From assembly GCA_008921705.1 (NCBI GenBank), contig VFFE01007257.1, positions 2,509,903 through 2,573,902 of the forward strand: a stretch of DNA of 64,000 nucleotides, in the 5' to 3' direction. Of the stretch, positions 36,661-49,155 are shown piece after piece (position 1 is the first letter of the stretch; every line of letters begins with the position of its first letter). Below the pieces are notes generated by a model. The model was not told where the DNA came from. It saw nothing but the letters and a program-made list of their open reading frames with translations, and made no database searches. This DNA is from Burhinus oedicnemus. Taxonomy: Eukaryota; Chordata; Aves; Charadriiformes; Burhinidae. The position numbers were made by a program, and so were the translations under genes.

Positions 36661-39600
36661 AAGCCACTCTTTCAATGTTAGAGGAATGTCTTGCATATCC
36701 AGCACACTTTTCTGAGCATTTAACTAGAAATACAGAAAGAATAATGCTTCTTTTATCTATTTCAGCCTATCATTAATAATAAAATTAGTTTGTCTCTCTT
36801 TTAAGGCAGATTCAATAATATTGCATATTTAGAGTAAGCTCTAACTGGAGCAATTAAATCAATTCAACTTCCTGATTATAATAATAATAGTACAGAAATG
36901 ACACGCAGAAAGTGAATTCAGCACAGAATTTGGTACAATGAAAGACTCTGGTAACACAGTGGTAATGTTAATAACATGCTTATTTGTGAAGGGTCTGTGT
37001 TTTGACATGTGAGGGGTCAGTCTGTTACTTCCCTTATTGGTACCCCAGAGGTTAAATAACACATTTACTATCCATACATATTTACAATGATCTGCATTTT
37101 AGAATTAAAGACTAAGGTACTCCTCAGTGGACAAAAATAACACACAAAGCAGCATACTTGGCTTGTGTCTTATCTGTAGTTAACAAAGAAGTTAGCGAGT
37201 AATGGGCTTGTTAAATATTTGTCTATGTATAGCTCCATATATATATCTTTTTACATTTCATTGACCCACATGGACAAACAATTTAATGTTGCTGTTTTCC
37301 CATCTCAGGGAAAGCAAGACAGAGATGGAAATAACCTTTAAATAAGCTTTTGGACAGTTAACACATTGTTTAATAACAGGGAATGATGGTTTCAATAATA
37401 CTTGGAAATATCCTCTTATGGATTGTTTTTCTGTTTCAGTAGTAACCAGGTACATATGTACAAATGCTCCATGTTAGCTGGACGGTAAGGATTTAAAGTT
37501 GTGATGGAGAGTCCAAAGGTGGATTATCTTACTCATTTATAGTAGCAGCCATGAAACTTCTTTCAGTAGCCTGAAAGAGATTCCAGAACCGTCTGATACA
37601 AGAAGTGTGGTAGGGGAGAGGAAGAAACTTTACAAGAATGCCTACAAATATCCACACAAGATACATTTTATCTCACAAATCTGAAATCAGAGGAAACTCT
37701 GTGACTGTGAGGATAGAGACCCTGCTGTCTTTCCAGGGTCCAAAAGCAAATGTTTAGTATAAATGGAATCTTAGGCACATAACTCTAATAGCAGAGTCAG
37801 CTCCAACATCAACACTCCTGTTGGCATGGTGCTGGGAAACACAATAGGATGCACAATACCTGTGTGTGTTTAGGAAGTTAAGGGGTAACATAACTACCCA
37901 TACATGTACTGTTCAGCTTGCTCCACTTAGAAGGCCAAAACCACTTTAATCTTAATCTTCTTTCCCTAAAGTTTAAACTAATAATGTATTTTAACTCTTG
38001 ACTGGGAGAAGATAAAAGCAAGCATGCGTACACTTCACGGATAATGAAATACTCTCAGATGCTGTTGGGGGTCACATTATTGACGTTATAGATTAAAAAT
38101 TCATTCTCTCAAAATATTTTCCATTTGTACACTTTAAATGGCTATAAGACTAAATACCTTGTTGAATATGCATCTGTAGTGAGTTTAAAATTAAATAGTC
38201 AAGCCTTTGTTCTTTCTTCCAAGCATAGTCTGAACTGTACTGTCTCCTCTTAGCTCTTTTCCTAATGAAAAAGCTTTGTCTCCTGTCATTTTAAGAGATG
38301 ACAATAGAAATGGGAGGCTGGAAAACAAAGGCGGACAAAATGCATTAGCAAGAATGTCTACAAAACAGTTGTTATAATGAAAAGCTTTCCCCATAATTGA
38401 AGAGTCTTGGCTGGTATCTCTCTGCAAGGAAATAAAGGAGAGGGCAAGTGCAGAGACAAAGGAAGAAGATCTTCATTAGGAGTATTGTCTACCACATGGT
38501 TCCTCTAAACAAGAACTTTCTAAAGGACTGACATTTCCATTAAAAGGGCAGGCAGTTGCCTATGAAATGACATTCAGTTTTAAAGGCTCAGCTTAGAAGC
38601 AATTTAGAGCTTGAACAAAGGTTTCCAATGCCATCTTTTCATTGCTTGGTTGGCACTTCATGTGGTATCAAAGTTGCCACATGAACAATAAGGGAATGCC
38701 ATTATCACCAACTAAGCCCCTTATATACATCAGTGTTTGTTGTTTACCCCACAGTCCCTTTATACTGCTTAGGAAATCAGAATGTGCATGCACGACATTT
38801 AGACCCACATTAGGCCTCTATACACTGATAAAGTGGATGAAAAAGAGGCTTCAGATGGCACAACTCTGGCCAAATGTACAGTAAAATATATTAATGTCAG
38901 CAGCAGATACTAAAATATCCTTCATCTCCCACTTTTCCTTTAGGAAAAATGCACAGGCATGGACTCTAAAGGTAACCAATTCTAACTGTGTTTCCCCGTT
39001 CCCACTTCATGTCTACACTCAATGCCACTCTGAATCTGTTAGCACCAGCAAGAGTCTTCTAAGGGTTTTCATCATACTTAAAAGGCAGGACAGGGGAGCT
39101 CTAAATTAGCTCCCCAATCAACTTTTTAAGTAAGACTTAATAAGCCTACTGACTTTTCAGGAGTCGTTTAGTGCCACTTCCCTTCCCTGTCTTGCTGTGA
39201 CACTCAGCAGCACTTGAGAAGTGACTGCGCTTGCTTAAATGCCGAACTGGAAGCTGATTTAGGTCTCTTCTCATTCCCACTCCAGCAATTCAGGCTCACA
39301 AGGCTAAGGGCAGTTAAAAAAAACCAAAAGAAAAGTTACCAGAAGAGGGAAGAAAAAAACCTATTCTGCTAAATTTATGAAAAAAGTAGCTTTTTGCCAA
39401 CTGTACGTAGTTCCTCTTTCTCTCACCTAACCTTTGAAACAATGGAATCTCTCTCAAGATTGCTAAGGACATAGTAATATAGAACTATCACCTTCCTTTT
39501 AAATTTACTTTTTATCTTAAGCCTAATGGAAAAATGGCTGGGGTTCTGTGATCTTTTATAAGTTTCTTGAATTATCTTGTGAGCAGCTTGCTGCCGTTCT

Positions 39601-41847
39601 TTTTATTAACCTCCAGACCTTACTGTTTAACCACAAATAGATTTAGGTCATGCATATTGAATTGTTTTGATGACAGTCTAGTGTTTAATAATAAACTCTT
39701 CTCTAGGAAATTAAACAGTTCCAAAGCTGTGCTCTACAAATGTGGTTTTGGAAAGAGCACCATATGACAGCTCAGATGGGCAAAGAAACCACAGGACATT
39801 AGCAATGCTCAGTGCAGAATCCCTCTAAGTTGAATAATTACTTAGGGATGATTATGACAGAGATAACAGGATATAACAGAAAATAAAGAAATAACAAAGT
39901 AACAAACAGCCAATGCCAGACAGGTAGCTATTAAAAGGCTACCACCAAATAAAATCAATAATTGAATTACTAGTTGTTTAGAACCCTGAGAGTCACCCTT
40001 TTCCATATCTAGTAAGCGCTTCTCATAACTTTGATAATCTGATGTCCTTTATGGAACTTCACTGTGTAAAGATGATGTAATATTTATTGGTTTACAAATC
40101 AGTCCATCTTAGATTTGTTTTTTCCTCCTTTCTATTTACCACAACATTTTTTTAAAATTTATGAATCTATCCACTGAAATATTTATGCAAGTTGGGTCCA
40201 GAGGGAAGCAATCTTGTTTTTGCAGATTGTAGTTGGTGCTCTGAGACAACTCCACAAAGTAAGTAAACACAGAATAAGAGAATTGGTTTTGTGAGTGTTT
40301 TCCTTGGGCACAGGCTCCCCTCTTGCTGTAATATTTGGAATTTGGTATTACAGAAGTGCTAGCAGCTCTGCTGAAGCCAACAGGAGTGAAACATTTGAAA
40401 CGTGCTGAAGATCTTTGCAGAGATTACTGGTTTTGTTCTTTATCAAAGTTGATAGAAGCACTTATTCTCTCAAACATAATAAATAGATTAGGTTATCTGC
40501 TACATTGATCTGAGGGTCAACCACTTCATTTGATATGCTATTCACAGTACTTAAAATGTGCCGGTTTTGAATGCAATAAGGAAAACAGACTTCCTTGCAA
40601 AGATTAAAGCTTAAAGATGGCTTTCTGAACACTAAACATAGGCAGAAACCCAAGTATTTTTATGAGAAGTTAATTATTCAGAACTGCAACACTCAACTGA
40701 GCTTTTTACCACAACTTTGTCCATGGCGATCCTCTATTGTTGTTGATATAATCCAACAGTTCAGTATCTTACCTGAAAAAATTGATGGAGCTCTCTCCAA
40801 TTCTAGATCATCAGCAACCCACTTCTCACTCCCCAAATTCCTATCTATCGGCAACCTCATGAAGGACAGCTGTAACGTCACCAAATACGATGCCACACAC
40901 TAGTGGATGTTTCACAGTGTAACCTACAGCTTCTGTGACTAGGCAGCCTGACATATCCTATTTTATCACCATTGATTTGTATAACAACTTCTGTGGGTTA
41001 AACATCAAACCTCGGTCTATAACCGTCAGCCTGATAATTTCTTTGAATGGCAAGATATATGAAATAAACATATTACAGAGGAAGACTATGCAAAAAATAA
41101 TGAGGTGGTTTGCCTGTTGCACAGACTTTCAATAACTACAATTTGAGCTCTAAATTTGAACGTATCAACTACACTTTATGTGTTAACATAAATATCCCTG
41201 CTAATATGTACTTTCTTGATTGAAACCCTCACTAAACTGCATCTGTGGATTTTTCTTGACCTTGCAGAAGCTGTAGGCTGTAAATAATAATATCCTCTCT
41301 AGCTATTTTCAGCAGCAATATTAGTCCCCCTTTTTTTTTTTAATCTCTTCCTCATCCCATCTCATGTACTTTCATCTTGCTTCTTGCGCAGAACTGACTT
41401 TCCCTATCAACCATCTATGCTGCTGGTTCACCACTTCTGGTTAATCCTCCCACACCTCGTTCCACATCTCTGCTTATGAGCCACCAACATTTCCTTCACC
41501 TTCATCTTTAGTCAAATTTCAGAGTACTTCATTTCCACCAAAGCAAAAAAACATTCTTTTGCTTTCCTTCTCCACTGCCTTGGGGATTTATCACTATTCT
41601 TCCTGTCAATCAGAATACTGTCCATTCATCTTTCTTCTAACATATGTAAAGCGTTACGAAGTTTTGTCATTTGTTCATCCACAGATTTGTAAATTATCCA
41701 GTACTACTTCTCCATTCTGACAACAAAACTACTTGATAATGATTCACTTGTTTTCCATCTTAATTCAGTAGCCTCCATCTCTTCTCTGATTTTTATGATG
41801 TCCACACAATACCCTTTTAATTCACACAAATGGATGGATATGGCAGG
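36661..41847. other. Unique AT-rich non-coding DNA
   Basis: No gene or classified repeat. 41330-41341 holds a T-run. 41380-41580 is rich in C and T without periodicity. Confidence 0.55.
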
Positions 41848-41952
41848 CATTCAAGCAGCCTCCCTGGGAGAATTCTAACTCTCTCACATGGCCAGAAGAA
41901 CAAAAGCAGGCAGCTGTTGAAAAGGTCATCAGGAAATACAAGCTGCAAAAAT
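41848..41952 (+). repeat. Direct repeat, copy A
   Basis: Positions 41850-41940 match 42592-42682 without gaps at 75 of 91 bases (hand alignment). The shared core includes AACTCTCTCACATGG versus ATCTCTCTCACATGG and GTTGAAAAGGTCATCA. Eleven of the 16 differences are transitions. The family was not recognised. Confidence 0.8.
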
Positions 41953-42588
41953 AGCCCCATCGTTTAACCCGTACTAGATCTACCTTTCAGCCCCTTCGCT
42001 ACACCTGTGGCACATCTCATCAAGCCGAATTTTTTATTACCTTCACAATATGCATGGCTTTTCCCTGCCTACACTGTAACACTCCTTTCTTGTGAGAAGC
42101 TACCTGACATTTACACCCTTAATCTCTAACTAATGGCAGCCTTCCCACCTTGTGACTTTTCTTCTTCCATTCAGTTTTGGCCTTAACAGCCCCAAGTATG
42201 AAACCACTGACTCACAAATGCTTTTGCCCTACTACTCAAATGTGTTTCTTATGCCCATGTTTGGTAGAGTTTGTTAGGGGAAAAAAAAGCCAAGTTAAGC
42301 TCTTCACTGTGTCTACCTCATCTTCTTAAAAATTAACTTTTGCCCAAAATCGTCTTTTTGCATGTCTGAAGACTCCATCCACAGCCTGGCCCAGCTCCTC
42401 AGCTGGTATGAACTTGCTTCAACATCAGTTTAGTTCTCACACATGGTGGCTCTTTCCCCAATTTAGAACTGCTATTAATAATAAAACCTTTTGCCAAACA
42501 AAAAAATAGAGAAAAAAAATTTAAGTCAACAGTACAGAGAGGCAATAATGAATGCCAGTTTACATGCTATAATATTGTACCTTGCCAT
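41953..42588. other. C/T-rich unique sequence between the direct repeats
   Basis: About 640 bp, pyrimidine-rich in places, with no recognisable gene. It might belong to the same unknown element as the flanking repeats. Confidence 0.4.
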
Positions 42589-42684
42589 ATGTTCAAGTAG
42601 CTTTCCTTGGAGAATTCCATCTCTCTCACATGGACAGAAGAATGAGAACAACAAACTGTTGAAAAGGTCATCAAGAAATACAAA
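42589..42684 (+). repeat. Direct repeat, copy B
   Basis: This is the second copy of the 91-bp repeat. Read on the minus strand, both copies keep an open frame with matching peptides: copy A has FPDDLFNS and PCERVRILPGRLLE, copy B has FLDDLFNS and PCERDGILQGKLLE. That similarity follows from the DNA identity and does not by itself show coding. Confidence 0.8.
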
Positions 42685-43253
42685 CATCACAGATGGCAGA
42701 GGTGAAAGCACTGCAAAAAAGCAGAGTGCAGAAAGAATGTGTAGGAGTATCATTCTCTAATTGGCAGTACTGAGATAGAAAGTGCACTTGTATGCTACCT
42801 TTATTAATATTAAAACGACTATTGCAAGGATACTTTACAATGTACTTGCCAACTGGTCCTTTTTCTAATGGAGAGATGAAACACCTTCCGCTGTCACTGA
42901 CATTCTGTGCTGAATGTTTCTCCTTTGCAGCAGGTTTTAAGGAAAATTGAGTAATCCAGTGATCATAGAGGGGCACTCTGATGTCCTGCACAGGAGTTCT
43001 CTCTTCACAGAAAGTTACGTTAGAATTCAAGGTTTTAAAGTACACCTCCTGTTCTAAGCAGGAATAAATAAGTTTCTTTTCTCACTGACGTCCAGAGAGC
43101 CTCCGCTCCCTGTTGTGCCTGTTAAAGAAACTCATGAAGACTATGAAGAACTTCACCAGTTTCCTCAGCAACTCTCTTAGCTCAGATGATTTTTCTTACA
43201 TAATGCAAGGTCATTGAATTACATTTCATCAGAGTCAAAAGAAGTACATAGAG
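42685..43253. other. Unique non-coding DNA upstream of a CR1
   Basis: Nothing recognised. A TGACGTCC (CRE-like) motif lies near 43086. Confidence 0.5.
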
Positions 43254-44403
43254 TATAAGCCTGTCTTCAGCAAGGCTTCTGACACTGTCTCCCATAACAT
43301 CCTCATAGGTAACCTTGGAAAGTGTGGGTTAGACGAGTGGACAGTGAGGACTGAGAACTGGCCGAATGGCAGAGCTCAGAGGGTTGTGATCAGCCGCACA
43401 GAGTCTAGTTGGAGGCCTGTAACTAGCGGTGTTCCCCAGGGGTCAGTACTGGGTCCAGTCTTGTTCAACATATTCATCAATGACCTGGATGAGGGGACAG
43501 AGTGTACCCTCAGCAAGTCTGCTGATGACACAAAACTGGGAGGAGTGGCTGACACACCAGAAGGCTGTGACACCATACAGCGAGACCTGGACAGGCTACA
43601 GTGTTGGGCGGAAAGGAACCTAATGAAGTTCAGCAAGGGCAAATGTAGGGTCCTGCACCTAGGGAGGAATAACCCCATGCACCGGTACAGATTAGAGGTT
43701 GACCTGCTGGAAAGCAGCTCTGCAGAGAGAGACCTGGGAGTCTTGGTGGACAACAAGTTGACCGTGAGCCAGCAAGGTGCCCTTGTGGCCAAGAGGGCCA
43801 ATGGTATGCTGGCGTGCATTAAAAAAAGCGTGGCCAGCAGGTCGAGGGAGGTCATCCTCCCCCTCTACTCTGCCCTGGTGAGGCCACATCTGGACTACTG
43901 TGTCCAGTTCTGGGCCCCCCAGTTCAAGAAAGACAGGGAACTACGGGAAAGAGTCCAGCGGAGGGCTATGAAGATGATCAAGGGAATGAAGTACCTCTCT
44001 TATGAGGAAAGGCTGAGAGACCTGGGTCTGTTTAGCCTGGGGAAGAGAAGACTGAGAAGGGATCTCAGCAATGCTTATAAATATCTAAAGGGTGGGTGTC
44101 AAGAGGATGGGGCCAGACTCTTTTCAGTGGTGCCCAGCGACAGGACAAGGGGCAACGGGCACAGACTGGAACACAGGAAATTCCATCTCAACATGAGGAA
44201 AAACTTCTTTACTTTGAGGGTGACAGAGCACTGGAACAGGCTGCCCAGAGAGGTTGTGGAGTCTCCTTCTCTGGAGATACTCAAAACTCGCTGGGATGTG
44301 TTCCTGTCCAAGCTGCTGTAGGTGAACCTGCTTTGGCAGGGGTGGTTGGACTAGATGATCTCTGAAGGTCCCTTCCAACCCCTAACATTCTGTGATTCTG
44401 TGA
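43254..44403 (+). mobile_element. CR1 LINE, 3' ~1.15 kb, best-preserved copy
   Basis: A 5'-truncated CR1 that starts within reverse transcriptase motif A (TTCAGCAAGGCTTCTGACAC) and runs unbroken to the 3' terminus GGTCCCTTCCAACCCC, then ATTCTGTGATTCTGTGA. The octamer at its end is ATTCTGTG, not the ATTCTATG seen in the copies at 11.3 and 55.1 kb, so it belongs to a different subfamily. No internal stop or frameshift is visible in the coding part, which makes it the youngest-looking CR1 of the window. An A/C-rich simple tract lies ~145 bp downstream. Confidence 0.96.
43263..44321 (+). pseudogene. CR1 ORF2 C-terminal half (reverse transcriptase, inactive)
   Basis: The frame is stop-free from 43218 and ends at TAG 44319-44321. 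Recognisable parts in order are the motif A region [13 protein letters not shown], motif B ([20 protein letters not shown]), motif C region as SADDTKLGG, then [44 protein letters not shown] and the C-terminal [21 protein letters not shown]1 ORF2 normally carries an endonuclease and a full RT; here the endonuclease and N-terminal RT are missing. Codon 43263-43265 is Val where the family has the motif A catalytic Asp, and the residue before ADD is Ser where Phe is usual. The polymerase cannot be active. The first codon usable as a start is a GTG at 43344, but translation is not expected. Confidence 0.9.
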
Positions 44404-44546
44404 AAAATATTCACATACCATGACTAAAGCACAAGGTGAGTGCAGACACTTAGAGTAGCCAGTTGAAGTCCAACTTCCTAAAACCAACAAACAGGAGTGT
44501 TTTCTGTAAAACTGGTGTTTTTTCAGAGAGACTTTACTCAGAAAAT

Positions 44547-44628
44547 TTCTTAAAAAACCCCAAACAACCCAACAAAAACCCAAACCCCACAAAACAACCC
44601 CAAACAAAAAAACAAACAAAACCCCTCT
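44547..44628. repeat. A/C-rich simple sequence
   Basis: Irregular AAACCCC/AACAACCC/AAACAAAC units over ~80 bp with no G on the plus strand. It is low complexity. Confidence 0.9.
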
Positions 44629-46991
44629 AACAGCACATTGCTAAAACAGGGCAGGTACTGGATACTATCAAAAACCCAACAGTTCTCTGTGTTCTAAGAC
44701 ATTGTACCATTCCCCAATACATAGAAAGAATTTTGATAGCTAAGACAGAATCATAAACAATGAAATCTAGATGTAGAGACTCAAAACCATCCAATTAAAG
44801 AGCAACTTTTTCCATTTACCACTACAGGTAAACGTAGAGTAAGAGGACAGACAGAATAGGTACAGAAGAGCAATTCACCACAATTTTTTCCACAGGCTAG
44901 GCTTGACACAACCATTCTTTTAAGATGGTACCAACACTAATGTTATAACCCCTAAAATGGGGGGATGCCAGAACATGTCCAGCATCCTTATCTTTAAGCC
45001 AACAGAAGTTGTTCCAGAAAACACTGGAAAGTATTAGCCCTACCTATGAGCTCGAAACCCAGAGGGACATGTTATAACCTTGGATGTGACCCTCCTTCAT
45101 TCAGAACTGATAATGGAGACTTCAGCACTTTACTGTGCAATATGGTACCGTGCAAAGAGAAGGAAAAAATGCAGCTAGAAGAATCACAGCATCACCTAAG
45201 GACAGACCAAGATCATTCAGGCTGCCACAATCAAAAAGAGGATGGCAATGACTTCTCATACTGCGAGAGAGAATTGCTTAGCCCAGAGACATTCACTATT
45301 TGCAGGAACTAATCACAACAAAATTGTCATGATTTAACAACCATTCTTTTAGGAAAGCTGTTTAATGTTAATCTGCTGCTCATCAGGATTGTTTTCTTCA
45401 AACTGAAAGCCTAAGAAAGGCTCAGGCCAAAAGGAAAGCCATAAATAAGCTTAAAAATCAGCCTGATTAGGCAGCAAACCAGAAAGCTTAAGATAAAGGA
45501 TTTTCAAGAAAGCATACACAGATAGTCTAACCTTAAGAGCTTGACTACACAAGAAAATTACTGAGCATAAATTATGACATGAACGTAACATGCACTAGCA
45601 ATTCCTTACTCATTTATTAGGTGGGAATACTAAGGGTTTCAACAACACAGTCCATGGAGTATGTTAGGACTGCTGACAAATTTATTCTCTCCTACTGTTT
45701 GCTACATCCCCCTCCAAAGGACTTGTGAAAACCAATGAAGTTTAACAGCCCACACAACAGCTCCTTAGTTGCTGCAGACTAGCATGTTACTAACATATCT
45801 GGCAGTAAGTTTGGAAAGTTCTTCAAAGTTACTATGGGCCATGCTGTGGCATAGTAACAATGGAGCCAAGTCTGTTACAGAGAACTGGGCCTAATGGTCA
45901 GTCTTACCATTTTTGGTTGGGGCTAATAGTGAGTCAGTAACTGTATTTTGTTACAAGAATGCCGTTTATTCTATTTTCAGAGTGGATTAAGTAAAGGGTA
46001 CTCTAATTGTGAAATAAGAGCATCCCTCTAAGTGTTAAGCAAGAGCCTCCAGAAGCAAAGCTATCACAGAAGCGTATTACAGGATACAAATTATTTTTAG
46101 CTTAAAATATGCAGAATATCAGAGACAAAAAGAGAGTAAAATGCCCATATCAAATGAAAAAAAGAAACCAAATGGAAATAACTCTTCCTAATGATTAGAT
46201 TGAGTTTGCTATAGTATTCATGTGGCCATTCAGATAGGACAGATTCTGTATAAAATGTATTGGTCATTGCTCTAAAAGGGCAGGGCTTGCAAAAGTGGAA
46301 AAAAAGGAATTTTTTACCTAAAATGGTGGGGGGCTTTTTAACTTCAGGCTCCCTGCCTGAAGTTCTGGGACTTCAAAGTCAAAACGCATTTTCTCATGTT
46401 CACTTTCATTTTCTTTCTCCCCTTTTATTAATAATGAGTGGTGTCAGAAATGTGATCACACTTTACATACTTTCTGTCTTCACCTTTACACACTTTCACA
46501 GAAGCCTTCCATCAGAGCACGACAATTCATTTAGCACCATCATTAATTGTTTACTAGACCTCTTAGCTGTGACAGAGAGGCTTTCTGAGCTCAAGGGACT
46601 ACTGCACTTTCTTAGCTGCATCACGACTGAAGAGCAAATCTACATTATAAATACGGGTGACAATCCCGAGGACCATATGTCAGATGGCATCTCACAGAAG
46701 TAGAATACTGTGTTGGGGCTGGATTCAAAGCAGCGTGTGCTTTGAGTGGGGAGAACAGAAAAAGGGCAAAGGTAGACAGACAACAACATTGTGGGAGAGG
46801 AATTACAAAAAGGGATGACAGGTATGGATAACAACAGATTAAAACAGGAAGTATTTTTTTCCTTGGAGATCCAGAGGGAGTTAGGAAGGGGAGACAGGCA
46901 AACAAAGCCACAGAACTAACTTTGATGCAAAGAGACATTCTCTCAACGCACAGATAGACAGTTGCCAGGTGCCTGGGTCAGGTGCAAAGAT
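44629..46991. other. Unique non-coding DNA
   Basis: No gene or transposon recognised. An 88-codon plus-strand ATG frame (45046-45312) and a 147-codon frame starting at TTG (46260-46703) show neither codon bias nor family resemblance. On the minus strand this region could be 3' UTR of the frame at 46992-47162; an AATAAA lies on that strand at about 46425-46430, roughly 560 bp after its stop. Confidence 0.45.
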
Positions 46992-47162
46992 TTATGCTTT
47001 GCGTTCCAACTGCAGGGTGTCAAAGAGGTTTCTGAGGCGGTCGCTCATGGTGAGGATGTGGGAGACACAGATGCTCTGTTCATCGTCTTTAATTGTTACA
47101 AACACTCTGCTGCTGAGGATGGTACTATGCTTATTTAGAGATCTGGCCTTCCTGTCATCGTT
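46992..47162 (-). CDS. Candidate terminal coding exon or exon remnant
   Basis: A minus-strand open frame of 56 codons ends in TAA (46992-46994) and is bounded upstream by TAG (47163-47165). The peptide ends in VFVTIKDDEQSICVSHILTM followed by SDRLRNLFDTLQLERKA. By hand count 35 of 56 codons, and 22 of the last 28, end in G or C, in DNA of about 40% GC. Charged, amphipathic C-terminal residues also look protein-like. Possible 3' splice sites lie inside the frame (ACCATCCTCAG or CTCAGCAG before AGTGTTTGTA); there is no ideal polypyrimidine tract. I do not recognise the protein. It could be the last exon of a gene on the minus strand whose other exons lie to the right, possibly outside the window, a decayed pseudogene, or a chance frame. 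Confidence 0.33.
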   Translation of the reverse strand, partial: NDDRKARSLNKHSTILSSRVFVTIKDDEQSICVSHILTMSDRLRNLFDTLQLERKA

Positions 47163-48555
47163 CTATTGCTATTGCACCTAGACTTTAAGCCTTAGGTGCA
47201 TCTGAATTTTATTTTTAGTATCAACACAGTATTTCTAAAAGGCATGGGTTGGGTTGGCAGGGAAGAAAAAAAGAAAGGGAGAGAATTGGTGTGAAAGTTA
47301 ATTGTCTTTAGGAAGAAGGCAGCAGGAATGACCAAATTCACACAGGAAGGAAAGTGAAAGACAAAAAGTTTGGAAAACAATGTGTTCATTTTAAAGACTT
47401 TTGTCCAACCACAATCTTCCACATTTGCCATTTGTTTGCACTACCTTGGTTATTCTGAGAATTTTTCTGGAAAAAAGCTTATTTTCCCTGTTTTATTTAG
47501 TTATTAGTCAAACTGAGTTTTTTCCCCTCTGGCTACAGCAGAAAGGCTGATGTAGGAGGATGCTAGCCTTTGCTCTACTGGCAGCAATACTTAGTGTGCT
47601 TTCATACCTGAAAGGCTGCTTCTACCCATGACTTCTAAAGTGCTTTTGGCCTTTCACTAGAGCATGGTCAACACGGGCCAGCATTAATTTATACAACACA
47701 GTCAGCAATTACAGAAACTACCATAAGGATAAGACTGAAGATTCCCATTCTAAGTCTGATTTCCAGTGTTTCTAAACACAGAGAAGAGACTTAATGGGAG
47801 CTTCCAGGCTATGACTTAGGTGTTTTTTTCTGGTAGGGTCCTGAAATTTTAAGAGTTTGATAAAGCAACCAGAAAGACAATCAGAAAACTGAGGTGAAAT
47901 TCTAGTCCTCAGTGACATGGGTAGGTGACTAGCCAATGGAACCAGGGTGATACGAGACTTGGAACTTTAAAGTTCCCTTGAAATTCTGTGACCTATTAAA
48001 AACAATGAAAAGAACCCACATAAACAATTTAGATAGGAAACAACAGGAGCTGACAGATGGTTTTGTTTCTTTGGTCTGCATGAAGACTCTTATTAATTAT
48101 TACCTTGATATCGGCATCTAAATAGAAACTCAGGGTTAATGTCTGAGAAATATGAAGTTAAGATGAATTAAATTCCTGTGTGAACAGGAGAAGGGAAGTC
48201 ATACAACAGATTGCCTCAAAAGCTGTAAATGTGGTACAGACTGTTGCAGTATTTTAAGACTTCTAGATCTCTAACCCAAACCCACAAATTTTTCTGACAT
48301 AATTAGAGATCAAGAGCATATTTTTTTTAAATGTACTTTGGTTAACATGCCTAACATTTGCACTTTTACTTAATTCCCTTTAATTAACAGTGTGAACAAG
48401 CTTATAACCCAGAAACTGCCAAAACCCCATTCCAAATGAGAACAGGAAAGGATCATCAATGAGGTTCATTAAACAGGCTAATACTGGTGGGATGCTAACA
48501 AGATATATGCACGGGTGAAATTTTTTATGGCCTTTGCTGTTAAACCGTTGAAGTC
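47163..48555. other. Unique non-coding DNA
   Basis: No element recognised. On the minus strand a strong pyrimidine tract followed by CCTTTTAG lies at about 47215-47265, about 60-100 bp upstream of the exon-like frame, but stops separate the two. Confidence 0.5.
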
Positions 48556-49155
48556 TTGTGTACCTTTAAATGGCTTCTTCTTCATCACCTTGGTGACTTT
48601 GAATACTTTCTAAGCAAAATAAACACCCATGACCAAACTATTGGCTGGTTTGTGGTTCAGCTGTCTTCCATGCTCAGCACTGGAAATACTAAAAGAACTC
48701 CACTCTTCATCAGAAAGCAAAAGAAAACTAACAAAAATACTGTAACAGACAGTCCCATGAATAAAAATATTGCTTGGTCCAAACACAAGGGAAAAGGATG
48801 GTTAACAGCATTAAGAATAGCAAAGACAGTGAGTCATAGTGGGCAATCTACAGAGGACCAGAAATCAGATACAAAGGAAATCAGAGGGATATCAAGAAAT
48901 GAGATATTAACAAGGGAAAAACAAACTACATGGCACTGTAAAACTGAGCAAAAAAATTCCAAACTAGATAAGGCAGCACTCCTGTTCACTGTATACCTAT
49001 GGAAAATGAAAGTGAAAAACTATAGTAGTGAAAACTGTAGATTTCCTGGGCACTGTGTGAGCATGCCTTCTAAACAACAAATGGTGCAAGCAGATGGCAA
49101 ATTAGATTCAGGGTACTCTTCTTGGCCTGCTGCCTCTGAATATTTGTTAAGTTGA
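48556..49155 (+). other. Unassigned long open frame (199 codons; 161 from first ATG)
   Basis: Stop-free from 48556 to TGA 49153-49155. The first ATG is at 48670 (peptide start MLSTGNTKRTPLFIRKQKK), giving 161 residues rich in Lys, Thr, Ser and Asn with no hydrophobic segment. Third codon positions do not differ visibly from the surrounding AT-rich DNA. With about 6% stop codons per position at this composition, a frame this long is not expected often in 64 kb, but base runs make such estimates loose. No domain is recognised. A chance frame is still most likely. Confidence 0.15.

Noticed and set aside
41850..42682. Direct repeats as LTRs of a small retroelement
   Set aside because: No TG...CA ends, target duplication, primer site or polyadenylation signal, and similarity covers only about 91 bp.
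42671..43045. 124-codon minus-strand frame as a gene
   Set aside because: Its 3' end runs into direct repeat copy B, and no domain or codon bias is visible.
45046..45312. 88-codon ATG frame with a hydrophilic peptide
   Set aside because: Third-position G/C is only about 47% by hand count, close to background, with no recognised motif.
46260..46703. 147-codon plus-strand frame as a gene
   Set aside because: Initiates at TTG, its first ATG is far inside, and composition is that of the surrounding non-coding DNA.
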